This document shows, in pieces, positions 33,717 through 43,402 of a stretch of DNA of 64,000 bases (position 1 is the stretch's first letter; the number at the start of each line of letters is the position of its first letter). The stretch covers positions 1-64,000 of the forward strand of contig JAOAPB010000069.1 in NCBI GenBank assembly GCA_025462645.1, written 5' to 3'. The notes under the pieces were generated by a model. It had not been told where the DNA came from. It saw only the letters and a list, made by a program, of their open reading frames with translations, and did not search any database. The DNA is from Edaphobacter sp. GTDB taxonomy: Bacteria; Acidobacteriota; Terriglobia; Terriglobales; Acidobacteriaceae. The translations under genes and the position numbers were made by a program.

Positions 33717-36700
33717 ATGCAGTACAAGCTTTTGAAGGGTTGGAGCGCTCTTCTGTTTGCGTTCACCCTTATCCTCGCAGGTCCATCCGCACTTGCGCAG
33801 AGCAACTTTGGCCAGATCTCCGGCACCATCACTGACCCCACTGGCGCGGGCATTCCCGGCGCCACGATCACCATCACTTCTACAAACACGCAGGCAAAAC
33901 GTACGCTTACCTCGGACGAGAACGGTAACTACATCGCGACCAACCTGCCCATTGCTGTTTATTCAATCTCGGTTACGCAGACTGGTTTTCGCACCGCGCA
34001 GCAAGCGGATGTTTCCATCAGCGCCGATGCCAAGGTCACTTCGAATTTCTCTTTGCAGCTTGGCCAGGCATCCGAAGTTGTCCAAGTGGAAGGCGGAGCC
34101 ATCGAATCGCTCAATACCACTTCAGGAGAGCTCGCCCGAGTCATCGACTCCAAGCAGGTTGATAACCTTGCCCTCAATGGACGCAACTACACCCAGTTGC
34201 TAACGCTCGTCCCAGGCGCAGTCGTCACCAACCCAGACATCTTCTCTGTCACCACGTCGCTCGCCTCAGGCAACCAGACCATCAACGGCAACCGTTCAGA
34301 CACGGGCAACCTCACCGTCGACGGTGCCTACAATCAGGTCGCCGGCTCGAACGCCTCGCTCATGAACAACGTCGGTCCCGACTTCATAGCTGAAGTCAAG
34401 ATCGACACCTCGAACGCCTCTGCCGAATACGGCCGTACTTCGGGCCCTACCTTCAACATCGTCACCAAGAGCGGTACCAACCAGTTCCATGGCGGCGCCT
34501 TCGAGTTCCTTCGCAATAACACCCTCGACGCCACCAACTACATCGCAAGAAAGAAGACACAGTTGATCTACAACGACTTTGGCTTCTTCGTTGGCGGCCC
34601 GATCATTCGTGACAAGCTGTTCTTCTTCGTAGGGGAAGAGTGGAAGCGTCTCCGCCAGCAGGCCATTGCCACCCAGTTCACCGTGCCAACTACCGCCATG
34701 CTCAATGGCGATTTCTCTGCCTTGTTGGCAGGCTCTTCTCCGACGCAGCTTTACTATCCTGGTACATCGAGGCCTATCCCCAACAACAACATCGCCTCGC
34801 TGATCACAGCGGACGGACGCGCCATCGCTAACGTCTACAAGACGATCACTGCGGCGGGTCTCAGCTTCAGAGATGGCGGCGTCCCCAGCAACAATCTCAC
34901 CCTGGCACCCTCCAATCCGCTGAACTTCCATCAGGACCTGATCCGTTTCGACTATGTGATCAACCAAAAGCACTCTCTCTACGGTCGCTGGATTCACGAT
35001 CAGAACACACTCATCGATCCTTACGGCACGTTCGCCAACGCGGGAGTTCTCAATACCACTCCCACTACGCGTAATCGCCCAGGACAGAGCTATCTGGTCT
35101 CTGAAACGTGGAGCATTCGTCCAAACCTCATCAACCAGGCGACAGCGAATGCCAGCTGGGCTGCTCAGCGTATTCCTCCCTTTGGCAACAACTGGAAGCG
35201 TGAGACCTTCGGCTTCCAGTACAACAAGCTTTATCCAGATGCGGGTCGCTTTCCAAACGGCATTCCCATCGTGAACGTCACCAGCTACGCCCCTTTCCAG
35301 GGCCCAAACTTTTCGCTGCTCTCTCCCTCGACGGACATTCAGGTGGCTGACAACGTTACCTGGATCAAGGGGAATCACAACTTCAAATTCGGGGGAGCCT
35401 ACACTCGCGATCGTGTCGACCAGAATGCGCGTTCCAACTACACAGGCACAGCTACCTTTAACTCCACCCCAACCTCCGGCAATTGCCGCGCGGCAAGCGG
35501 AAATACTACCTGCTACGCTTTGGCAGATGCCTTCCTCGGCAACTTTCAGTCCTATTCGGAGGCTAGTGCCGATCCCGTCGGCCACTTCCGCTTCAACCAG
35601 GTGGAGTGGTTCGCCCAGGACAACTGGAAGGCCACACGCAAGTTGAGCCTGGACTTCGGTGTTCGTTGGCAGCTGGTCTCGCCCTTCTACACCCAGGGCA
35701 ATAACATCTCCAACTTCGATGCAGCGCTCTATAACCCTGCAAAGGCGGTCACCGTTCTTCCGAATGGAAAGATCGATCCGACCTCTGGCAACCCCTACAA
35801 CGGTCTCGTGCGCGCCGGTGATGGTGTCCCGGCCGACCAGGCCATCCGCGTTACCAATGTCAATACCGCACTCTTCCCACTCATCCCTGCCGGCGCTCCC
35901 CGCGGCCTTTACAAGATGAATGGAGCCTTCGGTCCGCGCTTCGGCTTTGCTTACGCGGCAAATTCCGATACGGTCATCCGTGGCGGCATAGGCCTCTTTT
36001 ACTATCGGCCGCAGGGCAACCTGATCTTCAGCCAGCTCGCCATTCCTCCATTCCTCCAGAACACGCAGTTTGACACCGGCAATCTCGCTACCCTTACCAC
36101 AGGAGCAGCGGTAAACAATGGCCTCCAGGGCACCATTAGCGCGATCGATCCGACCAACCGCAATCCTTATACCTGGCAGTACAGCCTTGGGGTGCAGCGC
36201 CAGCTTCCCAAGTCTGTCCTGTTCGAAATCAACTATGTCGGCAACGTCGCTCATCATCAGCTTCGTCAGCCGAACATCAACTTCCCTGATCTTGCCCCGG
36301 TAGTGGCTAATGTGGTCGCGGGCAGCCCTGTCTCCTCGACCAACTTCTTCAATCCCTACAAGGGCTACACCGCCATCAACTCCAATCGCTTCGATTCGAA
36401 CTACAACTACAACGCGCTCCAGGCATTTGCCTCCAAGCGGACAGGTATTGTGACCTTCACGCTCGCTTACACCTTCTCCAAGGCGCTTGGCGACTCGAAC
36501 GGCAACGCCGGCACCAACAACGCGCCTTCGCTCGAGAACTGGCGCGATCTCAACTACAACTACGGCTCTCTCACCAACGATCGACGTCACGCCTTCGTCG
36601 CCAGCTTCGTCATCCAGGCGCCGGATTTCAGAGGACATAACTTCCTCGTTCGTGAGGTCGCCGGAGGTTGGCAGGTCAGCGGTGTGGCGCGGCTCCAAAG

Positions 36701-37103
36701 CGGTGCCTACTATACCGTGCAGTCTACGTCGCTGCTGGGCCTTGGTACTGTTCGCGCTGATCGAAACCCCGCTGTCCCTATCTACACCAGTGGCCACGCT
36801 GGACTCAACGGTTATGTCAACAAGAACGCATTCGTTGCAACGCCTAGGACTGTGGCTCGCTTCGGCAACGCGGGGAATGGCACTGTCGTCGGGCCTGGTC
36901 TTGCACAGACTGACGCAACGCTCTCCAAATTCTTTCCGATTACAGAGCGCGTTCGCGTCAAGTTCCAGTCCGACTTCTTCAACGTCCTCAACCGCACCAA
37001 CTTCTCTGGTGTGAACCTTAATGCCAGCAACTCCAACTTCGGCACCGTCGCGGGTGCTTATCCGCCGCGCCAGGTACAGCTCGGTCTCAAGGTCCTGTTC
37101 TAG
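33717..37103 (+). CDS. TonB-dependent Oar-like outer-membrane receptor
   Basis: The start at ATG 33717 has GGGAGG about 6 nt upstream and gives a signal peptide (about 1-28, ending ALAQ). The product has about 1,128 residues. A CarboxypepD_reg-like domain (about 31-110) has SGTITDPTGAGIPGATI and SDENGNYIATNLP. The plug has LALNGRNYTQLLTLVPGA (about 150), and the barrel ends with RQVQLGLKVLF. Base use is very rich in C at third positions, more so than in neighbouring genes, which produces a long open antisense frame. It is monocistronic; a terminator follows at 37,341. The ligand is unknown. Confidence 0.93.
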   Translation: MQYKLLKGWSALLFAFTLILAGPSALAQSNFGQISGTITDPTGAGIPGATITITSTNTQAKRTLTSDENGNYIATNLPIAVYSISVTQTGFRTAQQADVSISADAKVTSNFSLQLGQASEVVQVEGGAIESLNTTSGELARVIDSKQVDNLALNGRNYTQLLTLVPGAVVTNPDIFSVTTSLASGNQTINGNRSDTGNLTVDGAYNQVAGSNASLMNNVGPDFIAEVKIDTSNASAEYGRTSGPTFNIVTKSGTNQFHGGAFEFLRNNTLDATNYIARKKTQLIYNDFGFFVGGPIIRDKLFFFVGEEWKRLRQQAIATQFTVPTTAMLNGDFSALLAGSSPTQLYYPGTSRPIPNNNIASLITADGRAIANVYKTITAAGLSFRDGGVPSNNLTLAPSNPLNFHQDLIRFDYVINQKHSLYGRWIHDQNTLIDPYGTFANAGVLNTTPTTRNRPGQSYLVSETWSIRPNLINQATANASWAAQRIPPFGNNWKRETFGFQYNKLYPDAGRFPNGIPIVNVTSYAPFQGPNFSLLSPSTDIQVADNVTWIKGNHNFKFGGAYTRDRVDQNARSNYTGTATFNSTPTSGNCRAASGNTTCYALADAFLGNFQSYSEASADPVGHFRFNQVEWFAQDNWKATRKLSLDFGVRWQLVSPFYTQGNNISNFDAALYNPAKAVTVLPNGKIDPTSGNPYNGLVRAGDGVPADQAIRVTNVNTALFPLIPAGAPRGLYKMNGAFGPRFGFAYAANSDTVIRGGIGLFYYRPQGNLIFSQLAIPPFLQNTQFDTGNLATLTTGAAVNNGLQGTISAIDPTNRNPYTWQYSLGVQRQLPKSVLFEINYVGNVAHHQLRQPNINFPDLAPVVANVVAGSPVSSTNFFNPYKGYTAINSNRFDSNYNYNALQAFASKRTGIVTFTLAYTFSKALGDSNGNAGTNNAPSLENWRDLNYNYGSLTNDRRHAFVASFVIQAPDFRGHNFLVREVAGGWQVSGVARLQSGAYYTVQSTSLLGLGTVRADRNPAVPIYTSGHAGLNGYVNKNAFVATPRTVARFGNAGNGTVVGPGLAQTDATLSKFFPITERVRVKFQSDFFNVLNRTNFSGVNLNASNSNFGTVAGAYPPRQVQLGLKVLF

Positions 37104-37140
37104 AGGCTTGTTATGAGCTTTTGCGAACTGGCCTACGCCT

Positions 37141-37175
37141 CAACCATTGCGCCTTTGCTGTTGCCGCAATGGTTG
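37141..37175. repeat. Inverted repeat just downstream of the receptor gene
   Basis: CAACCATTGCG (37141-37151) and CGCAATGGTTG (37165-37175) are exact complements with a 13-nt loop. No T-run follows directly, so it may be an mRNA-stabilising hairpin rather than a terminator. Confidence 0.5.
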
Positions 37176-37340
37176 GTCCTGAGCCCTGCTCCCTGTTTTC
37201 CTGTCAAGCCCCCGCAGCAGGAACTAATACCCAACTCCGTAAGCAAACCAAACAAAAACAAAGACTTAGCCTCCGAAACTAATCTTCCGCAAAGTGGCAT
37301 AGTAGTTTCACCCAATCGGCTATAGTTAATACAGAGTCAG

Positions 37341-37377
37341 AAGAGCCCCGGCCAACCAACCGGGGCTCTTCTCTTTA
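37341..37377 (+). terminator. Rho-independent terminator of the second TonB receptor gene
   Basis: AAGAGCCCCGG (37341-37351) and CCGGGGCTCTT (37360-37370) form an 11-bp stem with an 8-nt loop, followed by CTCTTT. It is about 240 bp after the stop codon and is the strongest terminator-like structure downstream. Confidence 0.8.
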
Positions 37378-37484
37378 AACCAATAAACCTTTTAGAAAGA
37401 CGAATTTAGCCGCAACCTATTTAGAATGACGAATTTGCAGCGAGCCATAAGTGTAACTTATTGAATTAAAGCAACTTGTGGTCA

Positions 37485-37504
37485 GTACCCCCCCGGGGGG
37501 GTAC
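37485..37504. repeat. Perfect palindrome of seven C and seven G
   Basis: GTAC7G7TAC is an exact 20-bp palindrome made of GTA, seven C, seven G and TAC. A further short C-run follows. It sits in the convergent spacer between the receptor and the GH2 gene, about 40 bp from the latter's stop. It may stop transcription on both strands, or it may be an unstable homopolymer region. Confidence 0.6.
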
Positions 37505-37544
37505 CCCCAAGGGAAGCAGCGATGTGATCCCACTGGGATCGTAG

Positions 37545-39425
37545 TTACTCGGCTTTACCCACGGAGCGCTCCTTGTAGACCTTCTGGAAGAGGTAGAAGG
37601 CCTGCTTCTTCTTGCCGTCCTCCGAGAAGAGTCCTTTGCGATTGAAGCCGTCCTGCAATTTGGGGATGTTTCGAGTTGGGGAGCGGAAGTCCATGAGGAC
37701 CCAGGGAACGAGCCCACGCACCTGCGGGATCTTGTTGATCATGACGAACTGGTGTTCGTAGACATTGACCTGCTGCTCCTCTGCCCAGCGCTCGTCTTTG
37801 CCGCCATGGATGCCCTGCTTTGCTTCAGCGCCGAACTCGGAGATGAGAATGGGCTTCTGCGGAAGGGTCCATTTGATGTTGTCGGCGTCCTCGGGGCGCA
37901 TCTCGTACCATCCGATGTACTCGTTCTGGCCGACGACATCGAGAGCGTTGGCTAAGGGATCATCCTGCACTATCTCGTTGCCCTTGGCGTGGGGACCGAT
38001 CAAGGCGGAGGTAATTGGCCTGGTGGGATCAAGTCTACGCGCTTCGTTGGCCAGGTTGGTGAGGAACTGGGTGCGAATGGGATTGTTGGGCGTCTCGTTG
38101 GAGACCGACCAGAGGATGACGGAGGCCTTGTTGCGGTCGCGGCGGATCATCTCGTTGAGCATGTAGGTAGCCTTGGCATAGACCGCTGGCTTATCGAAGG
38201 AGATGTGCTGCCACAACGGAATCTCTGACCAGACCATAATGCCGTCGCGGTCGGCGGTTCGTTCCATGCGCTCGTCGTGGGGATAGTGGGCCAAGCGGAC
38301 GAAGTTGGCATTAAGATCTTTGAGAAAACCGAAGATGTTCTTAACATCTTCGTCGGTGTGAGCGCGGCCGGTACGGTAGGGAGCCTCGGCATGCATGTTG
38401 GCACCCTGTAGGAAGATGGCTTTGCCATTGAGCAGAATGCGCGTGCCATCGACACGGATGTCGCGAAAGCCGATGTCGTCTGTAAGCTTGTCCTGACCGG
38501 AGGCGAGTTCGACCGTGTAGAGCTTTGGCGTCTCTGGCGACCAGAGATCGAGCTTGCTGGCCTTGAGGTCGAAGGATGCGCGGCTTTCGGCATCTGTTGT
38601 GAGAGTGGCGTTGACGCCAGCCTCGGGGATACGGAGGCTGACAGGGGTTCCGGCTGAGGCGCCTTCGACATGGACGTAGCCGGCGAGGGTGTTGGCATTG
38701 GCTGCGGAGAACGTGCTTTCGCGCTTGAGATGGACGTCATAGTCGTCGATGAACTGTGTGGGAAGCGTGACGAGAGAGACATCGCGGGTGAGGCCGCCGT
38801 AGTTGAACCAGTCGATGCCGACGGAGGGGATGCCATCGACTTCGCGGGTGGAGTCCACGGCGATGACGACGAAGTTGCTGCCAGGCTTGAGGGCGGCGGT
38901 GACTTCGCAGTCGAAAGGAGTGAAGCCGCCCTCGTGATCGCAGATGCGCTTCTGGTTTACCCAGACGAAGGACTTATAGTTTGCAGCGCCGATGTGGAGG
39001 AAGGTACGCGTGTTTGCTTTGGGTTGGAAGTCGAAGTCACGCTGATACCAGATGACCCCCTCAAAGCGGAAGAGCGTAGGGTCCTGGGTATTCCAGTCCC
39101 CTGGGACCTTGAGTGTGGGGGCAGTAGCGAAGTCGTACTCCTCGTTATGCGGTCCGCTGTTGATGTTGGGGTGGCTGTTGAGGGCATAGCCGTTGTCGCG
39201 AACCTTACCTTCGGCAGTGTAGAGGCCCTTAGCGGGTGGCTGATCAACGAGGTAGTGCCAGTCCCCATTGAGAGAGGTGACCGAGCGCCGATCGACCCCT
39301 ACCAAAAGCGTCTTAAGAGGTTGCTGCGCAAGTGCGGAGAGACTGAAGGCACAGCAGGCAAACGAGATAAATGCGTTGCTGCAAAATTTATATCCAGGTG
39401 TGAAAATTTTCTTTAGAAAGGTCAT
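37545..39425 (-). CDS. Glycoside hydrolase family 2 (beta-glucuronidase/galactosidase-like), secreted
   Basis: ATG 39425 is preferred over the GTG at 39434. The product of about 626 residues starts with a signal peptide ending ALAQ. An N-terminal sugar-binding jelly-roll (about 50-215) has SLNGDWHYLVDQ and GDWNTQDPTLFRFEGVIWYQR. An immunoglobulin-like middle and a TIM barrel from about 310 follow, the latter with LLNGKAIFLQGANMH. The acid/base is the Glu of VSNETPNNP near 430, and the nucleophile the Glu of LISEFGAEAK near 520. It cleaves terminal beta-linked uronic acid or galactose units. It is convergent with the TonB receptor, so uptake and cleavage of a glycan is plausible. Confidence 0.92.
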   Translation of the reverse strand: MTFLKKIFTPGYKFCSNAFISFACCAFSLSALAQQPLKTLLVGVDRRSVTSLNGDWHYLVDQPPAKGLYTAEGKVRDNGYALNSHPNINSGPHNEEYDFATAPTLKVPGDWNTQDPTLFRFEGVIWYQRDFDFQPKANTRTFLHIGAANYKSFVWVNQKRICDHEGGFTPFDCEVTAALKPGSNFVVIAVDSTREVDGIPSVGIDWFNYGGLTRDVSLVTLPTQFIDDYDVHLKRESTFSAANANTLAGYVHVEGASAGTPVSLRIPEAGVNATLTTDAESRASFDLKASKLDLWSPETPKLYTVELASGQDKLTDDIGFRDIRVDGTRILLNGKAIFLQGANMHAEAPYRTGRAHTDEDVKNIFGFLKDLNANFVRLAHYPHDERMERTADRDGIMVWSEIPLWQHISFDKPAVYAKATYMLNEMIRRDRNKASVILWSVSNETPNNPIRTQFLTNLANEARRLDPTRPITSALIGPHAKGNEIVQDDPLANALDVVGQNEYIGWYEMRPEDADNIKWTLPQKPILISEFGAEAKQGIHGGKDERWAEEQQVNVYEHQFVMINKIPQVRGLVPWVLMDFRSPTRNIPKLQDGFNRKGLFSEDGKKKQAFYLFQKVYKERSVGKAE

Positions 39426-39434
39426 ACCACTCAA

Positions 39435-39818
39435 CTCTCTGACTGAAATGAAAGAATGAATTTGAACAAGAGACCGAAGAGAAGAAATAGGAGCAGCAAG
39501 TTGCAGGAATCAATCAAAATAACTGAGCGTCACATCCTCTGTGGATTCGCCGAAAGTGTAGCATCCCGTCTTATTCGTTTGCAAAGAAGTCCTACCACGC
39601 TCACAGAACTCGCGTGGTGTGGATTGAACTCATTTTGATCTTCAGTAGCGATCGGAGGGCGGCACTCCCATGTGGTTATTCTCTTCCACTCCCCTTCAAG
39701 AGGCCGGACAGTCGAGGAAATGCTTCTCAAGCAGATCGAATGAATGGGGTTTGGACGCAGGCCCAGTCCAGATTCGTGCAGGTAATACCAAATCCCCCAT
39801 TGTGTCCCAGCATTATGC
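39435..39818. other. Gene-free spacer between GH2 and ArsR genes
   Basis: About 380 bp without a credible coding frame. The part next to the GH2 start is AT-rich and likely holds its promoter. No further hairpin or repeat is evident to me. Confidence 0.5.
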
Positions 39819-40112
39819 CTAACGACGAGTATTAGGGCCAATGCTTGTTAGGTATTGAAGGTATCCTGCGAGCTTCTCAGGCACTGAGCGGTAGTAAACA
39901 TTCAGACCTTCTTTACGAAATGTGATCAGTCCCAGCTCGGTCAGTACCTTTAGATGGTGGGAGAGCGTGGCCATGGAAATAGCATGCTTGGCATGCATCT
40001 CGCCGCAGAACAGCTCGTCATGTTGAGTAATTTGCGTATAGATGGCGAGGCGATTTGGGTCGCCAAGCGCCTTACCAATCTTGGCCACCTCATCGTCTGT
40101 CATTTTCGCCAT
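39819..40112 (-). CDS. ArsR-family transcriptional repressor of the RND operon
   Basis: The 97-residue protein starts MAKMTDDEVAKIGKALGDPNRLAIYTQI, the standard first helices of ArsR proteins. The HTH has CGEMHAKHAISMATLSHHLKVLTELGLI, with the TLSHHLKVL recognition helix, and the wing is RKEGLNVYYRSV. No clear Cys metal site is present in the recognition helix; one Cys precedes it. An upstream TTG frame would add 18 residues, but ATG 40112 looks better. It is divergent from the RND pump with a palindrome between them, so it probably represses that operon and itself. The inducer is unknown. Confidence 0.88.
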   Translation of the reverse strand: MAKMTDDEVAKIGKALGDPNRLAIYTQITQHDELFCGEMHAKHAISMATLSHHLKVLTELGLITFRKEGLNVYYRSVPEKLAGYLQYLTSIGPNTRR

Positions 40113-40167
40113 ATCTACTAAGACGCACTCGAACGAAATTAGACCATTGAGAAAGCATGAATCCAAG

Positions 40168-40189
40168 TATTTCGATGATCATCTAAATA
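40168..40189. promoter_or_regulatory. ArsR-type operator between arsR-like and RND genes
   Basis: Arms TATTTCGATGA and TCATCTAAATA form a 22-bp dyad centred at 40178.5, with one mismatched pair (C at 40173 against T at 40184). An ATTTCGAT-type half site is typical of ArsR operators. It lies 56 bp before the chosen arsR start and 37 bp before the RND start, so one repressor could block both promoters. Confidence 0.7.
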
Positions 40190-40225
40190 AGCGCTGCCAA
40201 ATGCTGCGCGAATGGAGAACTCGAG

Positions 40226-43200
40226 ATGTGGATTGTTCGACTCGCTTTGGATCGCCCTTACACCTTCATTGTAGCGTCGATACTAATCCTGGTTCTTGGA
40301 TTCTCGTCCATAGCGACGACACCCACCGATATCTTTCCGAACATCGACATCCCGGTGGTCACCGTGATCTGGTCGTACTCCGGCCTTCCCGCGAAGGAGA
40401 TGGAGCAGCGGGTTACAACCTTCAGCGAATTCGTCATGGCTGTCGTCAACGATGTGAAATCAATCGATTCACAAACGACTAGTGGTGCCAGCGTGATAAA
40501 GATCTCATTTCAACCCCAGGTACGGATTGATGCCGCAATGTCGCAGGTGGGCGCTGCAGTTAACTCGATTCGATTTCGCATGCCGCCCGGTGTGAATCCG
40601 CCGTGGATCTTGCGTTTTAGTGCATCGACAGTACCGATTATCCAACTTTCCCTCTCCAGCGATACACTCTCCGAATCCGATATCTACGACTACGGACTAT
40701 TCCGTGTTCGTCAACAATTAACTACGGTTCCGGGCACGCTGCTTCCCGCGCCGTATGGTGGTGTGGCCCGTCAGATCATGGTGGATCTCGATCAAAATGC
40801 TCTTCTCGCGAAAGGTCTGACGCCGATCGATATTACCGCAGCCATCAATGCGCAAAACGTTACGCTTCCTTCGGGTACGGCAAAAGTTGGCAACAGCGAA
40901 TATACCGTAAGTACAAACTCCAGTCCGGTCGATGCTCTGATGCTGAACGACGTACCGATTAAGACGGTCAATGGCTCTCTGGTCTATATGAGGGATGTTG
41001 CGCACGTACGAGACGGATGGTCAGTTCAGCAAAACGTAGCTCGTGCCAACGGGAAGCCAGCAGCTCTTCTGGCAATCATGAAGACGGGTTCTGTTTCGAC
41101 GCTGGACATCGTCAATCAGATCAAGTACGACGTGCTCCCTGCATCTCGTGCGGCCGCACCCAAAGGATTGAAGATTACGGAGCTCTTCGATCAATCCATC
41201 TTCGTCAAAGCCTCTATTGTGGGCGTTCTCCGCGAAGGAGTGATTGCAGCATCCCTTACCGCGCTGATGATCCTGCTCTTCCTTGGCAGTTGGCGAAGCA
41301 CTTTCATCATTGCGATTTCGATTCCGCTCTCGATTCTCAGCTCAATCATCGTGCTTAGCGCGCTGGGCGAGACCATGAACACCATGACGCTTGGCGGTCT
41401 TGCACTGGCCATCGGTATTCTGGTGGACGACGCAACAGTCACCATTGAAAATATTCACCGTCACATGAATTATCAGCCTCTTCGGGAGGCTGTCCTCATC
41501 GGCGCCTCTGAGATTGCAACCCCGACTCTAGTTTCCACGCTCACCATCTGCATCGTCTTTGTCTCGGTAGTCTTTTTGACGGGTCCCGCAAAATATCTCT
41601 TCACGCCGATGGCGCTTGCGGTTGTCTTCGCCATGCTCGCGTCCTATGTCCTTTCAAGAACGCTTGTCCCAGTGCTGGTTAACTTCCTCCTGGGTGCCGA
41701 GCATACCTTTGATGAACACTCCACCATAGATATGGTGGAGGCCGGATCACGCTCGATATTCGGTAGGATCAATGATCGTTTCAATAAGGGTTATCTCTGG
41801 GTTCAGGGGCACTACACACGCGCCCTTGAGAGTGTCCTGAACAATCAAAGGAGGGCGCTCATTGCATCGGTCGTGATCATGTCCACGGCATTCCTACTGC
41901 TGCCCTTTGTTGGCAGAGACTTCTTCCCGTCCGTCGATGCTGGACAGATCAAATTGCACATCAGGGCAAGGCCTGGAACACGCATTGAGACCACTAAAGT
42001 ACTCTTCAGTCGGGTGGAGGACCAGATCCGTAAGATGATTCCGGCGGACGAAACCGAGCTAATCATGGATAACATCGGATTGACGCCAGAGACCTTCAAC
42101 TACGCCTTCGGCGATGGGGCGACGATCAGTAGCGCCGATGGAGAGGTACTCATCGCGCTTAACAAAAAACATCATGGTCCAACTCAGAAGTACGTAAAAG
42201 AGCTGCGGTCTCAACTGCAAAGAGAGTTTCCTGATCTCACGTTTTTCTTTCAGCCTGCTGACATGGTGACGCAGATCCTCAACTTCGGGCTTCCTTCACC
42301 GATCGATGTTCAGGTGCAGGGTTACGACCCCACCAACTACGAAATTGCACGTCACCTGCGTGAGCATCTGGCCACCGTCCCCGGGGCGGTCGACGTCCAC
42401 ATGCACCAGGTCGTCGATGCTCCCGATCTTCACCTGGACATTGATCGCGTACGTGCCGCACAGTTCGGTCTTACACAGCAGGATGTGGCCAATAGCCTCT
42501 ATATCTCGCTGAGTTCGAGCGCCGCTGTTCAACCTAACTTCTGGCTTGACCCGAAGATGGGGATAACCTATACCGTGGCCGCACAGACTCCGCAGTACAG
42601 TATTGATTCCATCAACGCGTTACAAAACACCCCTATCCCAATCCACACGATTAGCAATCGTACGGAGGTGCTGGGAAACATGGCGACATTAATGCCAGCC
42701 ATCCAACCCGTTGTGATCAATCACCATAACGGCGCACCAGTCTATGACATCTACGCGAATACCCAAGACAACGACCTCGGTTCAGTAGCGGCAAAGATTG
42801 TTCACATCGTGAGAGAAGAGAGCAAAAATCTTCCTCCGGGAACCAAGATCGTCGTGCGAGGACAAGTTGAGAGTATGAACGAGGCATTCAACCGACTGGG
42901 CCTTGGCCTCGCCTTTGCAGCCTTGCTGGTCTACCTATTGATGGTGGTCAACTATCAGAGCTGGCTCGATCCTTTCATCATTATCTGCGCACTTCCAGGA
43001 GCGTTCTGCGGTATCGTATGGGCACTATTCCTTACTCAAACAACCTTCAACGTTCCCAGTTTGATGGGCGCTATCATGTCGATCGGCGTGGCGACCGCAA
43101 ACTCGATCCTGCTTGTGACGTTTGCAAATGAACTCCGCGCAAAAGGTATGGGTCCTCTCGAAGCGGCGGTGACAGCCGGATACACGCGACTGCGGCCGAT

Positions 43201-43402
43201 CATTATGACGGCATGCGCAATGATCATCGGCATGCTGCCGATGGCACTCGGTATTGGAGAAGGCGGCGAACAGAATGCTCCTCTTGCAAGGGCGGTAATC
43301 GGTGGTCTCACTGTCGCCACCTTCGCCACCCTGTTCTTTGTTCCTTTGATGTTCACTCTGATTCATGGAAGAAACGCCAGTACACAACAGGAGGCAGCAT
43401 GA
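40226..43402 (+). CDS. RND efflux pump permease (AcrB/HAE1 superfamily)
   Basis: The 1,058-residue inner-membrane pump begins with TM1 (about 11-30), a periplasmic porter domain, and TM2-TM6 from about 335. TM4 has GILVDDATVTIENIHR, whose two Asp form the proton relay. The second half repeats this layout, with TM7 near 540 and TM8-TM12 from about 880. In the TM10 region, where AcrB has the proton-relay Lys of AKNAIL, this protein has ATANSILLV, so the Lys is Thr. GGAGAA precedes the ATG. The TGA overlaps the adaptor ATG by 4 nt. The pump exports a toxic compound, driven by protons. Confidence 0.93.
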   Translation: MWIVRLALDRPYTFIVASILILVLGFSSIATTPTDIFPNIDIPVVTVIWSYSGLPAKEMEQRVTTFSEFVMAVVNDVKSIDSQTTSGASVIKISFQPQVRIDAAMSQVGAAVNSIRFRMPPGVNPPWILRFSASTVPIIQLSLSSDTLSESDIYDYGLFRVRQQLTTVPGTLLPAPYGGVARQIMVDLDQNALLAKGLTPIDITAAINAQNVTLPSGTAKVGNSEYTVSTNSSPVDALMLNDVPIKTVNGSLVYMRDVAHVRDGWSVQQNVARANGKPAALLAIMKTGSVSTLDIVNQIKYDVLPASRAAAPKGLKITELFDQSIFVKASIVGVLREGVIAASLTALMILLFLGSWRSTFIIAISIPLSILSSIIVLSALGETMNTMTLGGLALAIGILVDDATVTIENIHRHMNYQPLREAVLIGASEIATPTLVSTLTICIVFVSVVFLTGPAKYLFTPMALAVVFAMLASYVLSRTLVPVLVNFLLGAEHTFDEHSTIDMVEAGSRSIFGRINDRFNKGYLWVQGHYTRALESVLNNQRRALIASVVIMSTAFLLLPFVGRDFFPSVDAGQIKLHIRARPGTRIETTKVLFSRVEDQIRKMIPADETELIMDNIGLTPETFNYAFGDGATISSADGEVLIALNKKHHGPTQKYVKELRSQLQREFPDLTFFFQPADMVTQILNFGLPSPIDVQVQGYDPTNYEIARHLREHLATVPGAVDVHMHQVVDAPDLHLDIDRVRAAQFGLTQQDVANSLYISLSSSAAVQPNFWLDPKMGITYTVAAQTPQYSIDSINALQNTPIPIHTISNRTEVLGNMATLMPAIQPVVINHHNGAPVYDIYANTQDNDLGSVAAKIVHIVREESKNLPPGTKIVVRGQVESMNEAFNRLGLGLAFAALLVYLLMVVNYQSWLDPFIIICALPGAFCGIVWALFLTQTTFNVPSLMGAIMSIGVATANSILLVTFANELRAKGMGPLEAAVTAGYTRLRPIIMTACAMIIGMLPMALGIGEGGEQNAPLARAVIGGLTVATFATLFFVPLMFTLIHGRNASTQQEAA

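Noticed and set aside
34296-36797. 833-codon open frame on the strand opposite the second TonB receptor
   Set aside because: It is fully antisense to a clear receptor gene whose codons end mostly in C, which removes stops from that antisense frame. No domain is visible in it.
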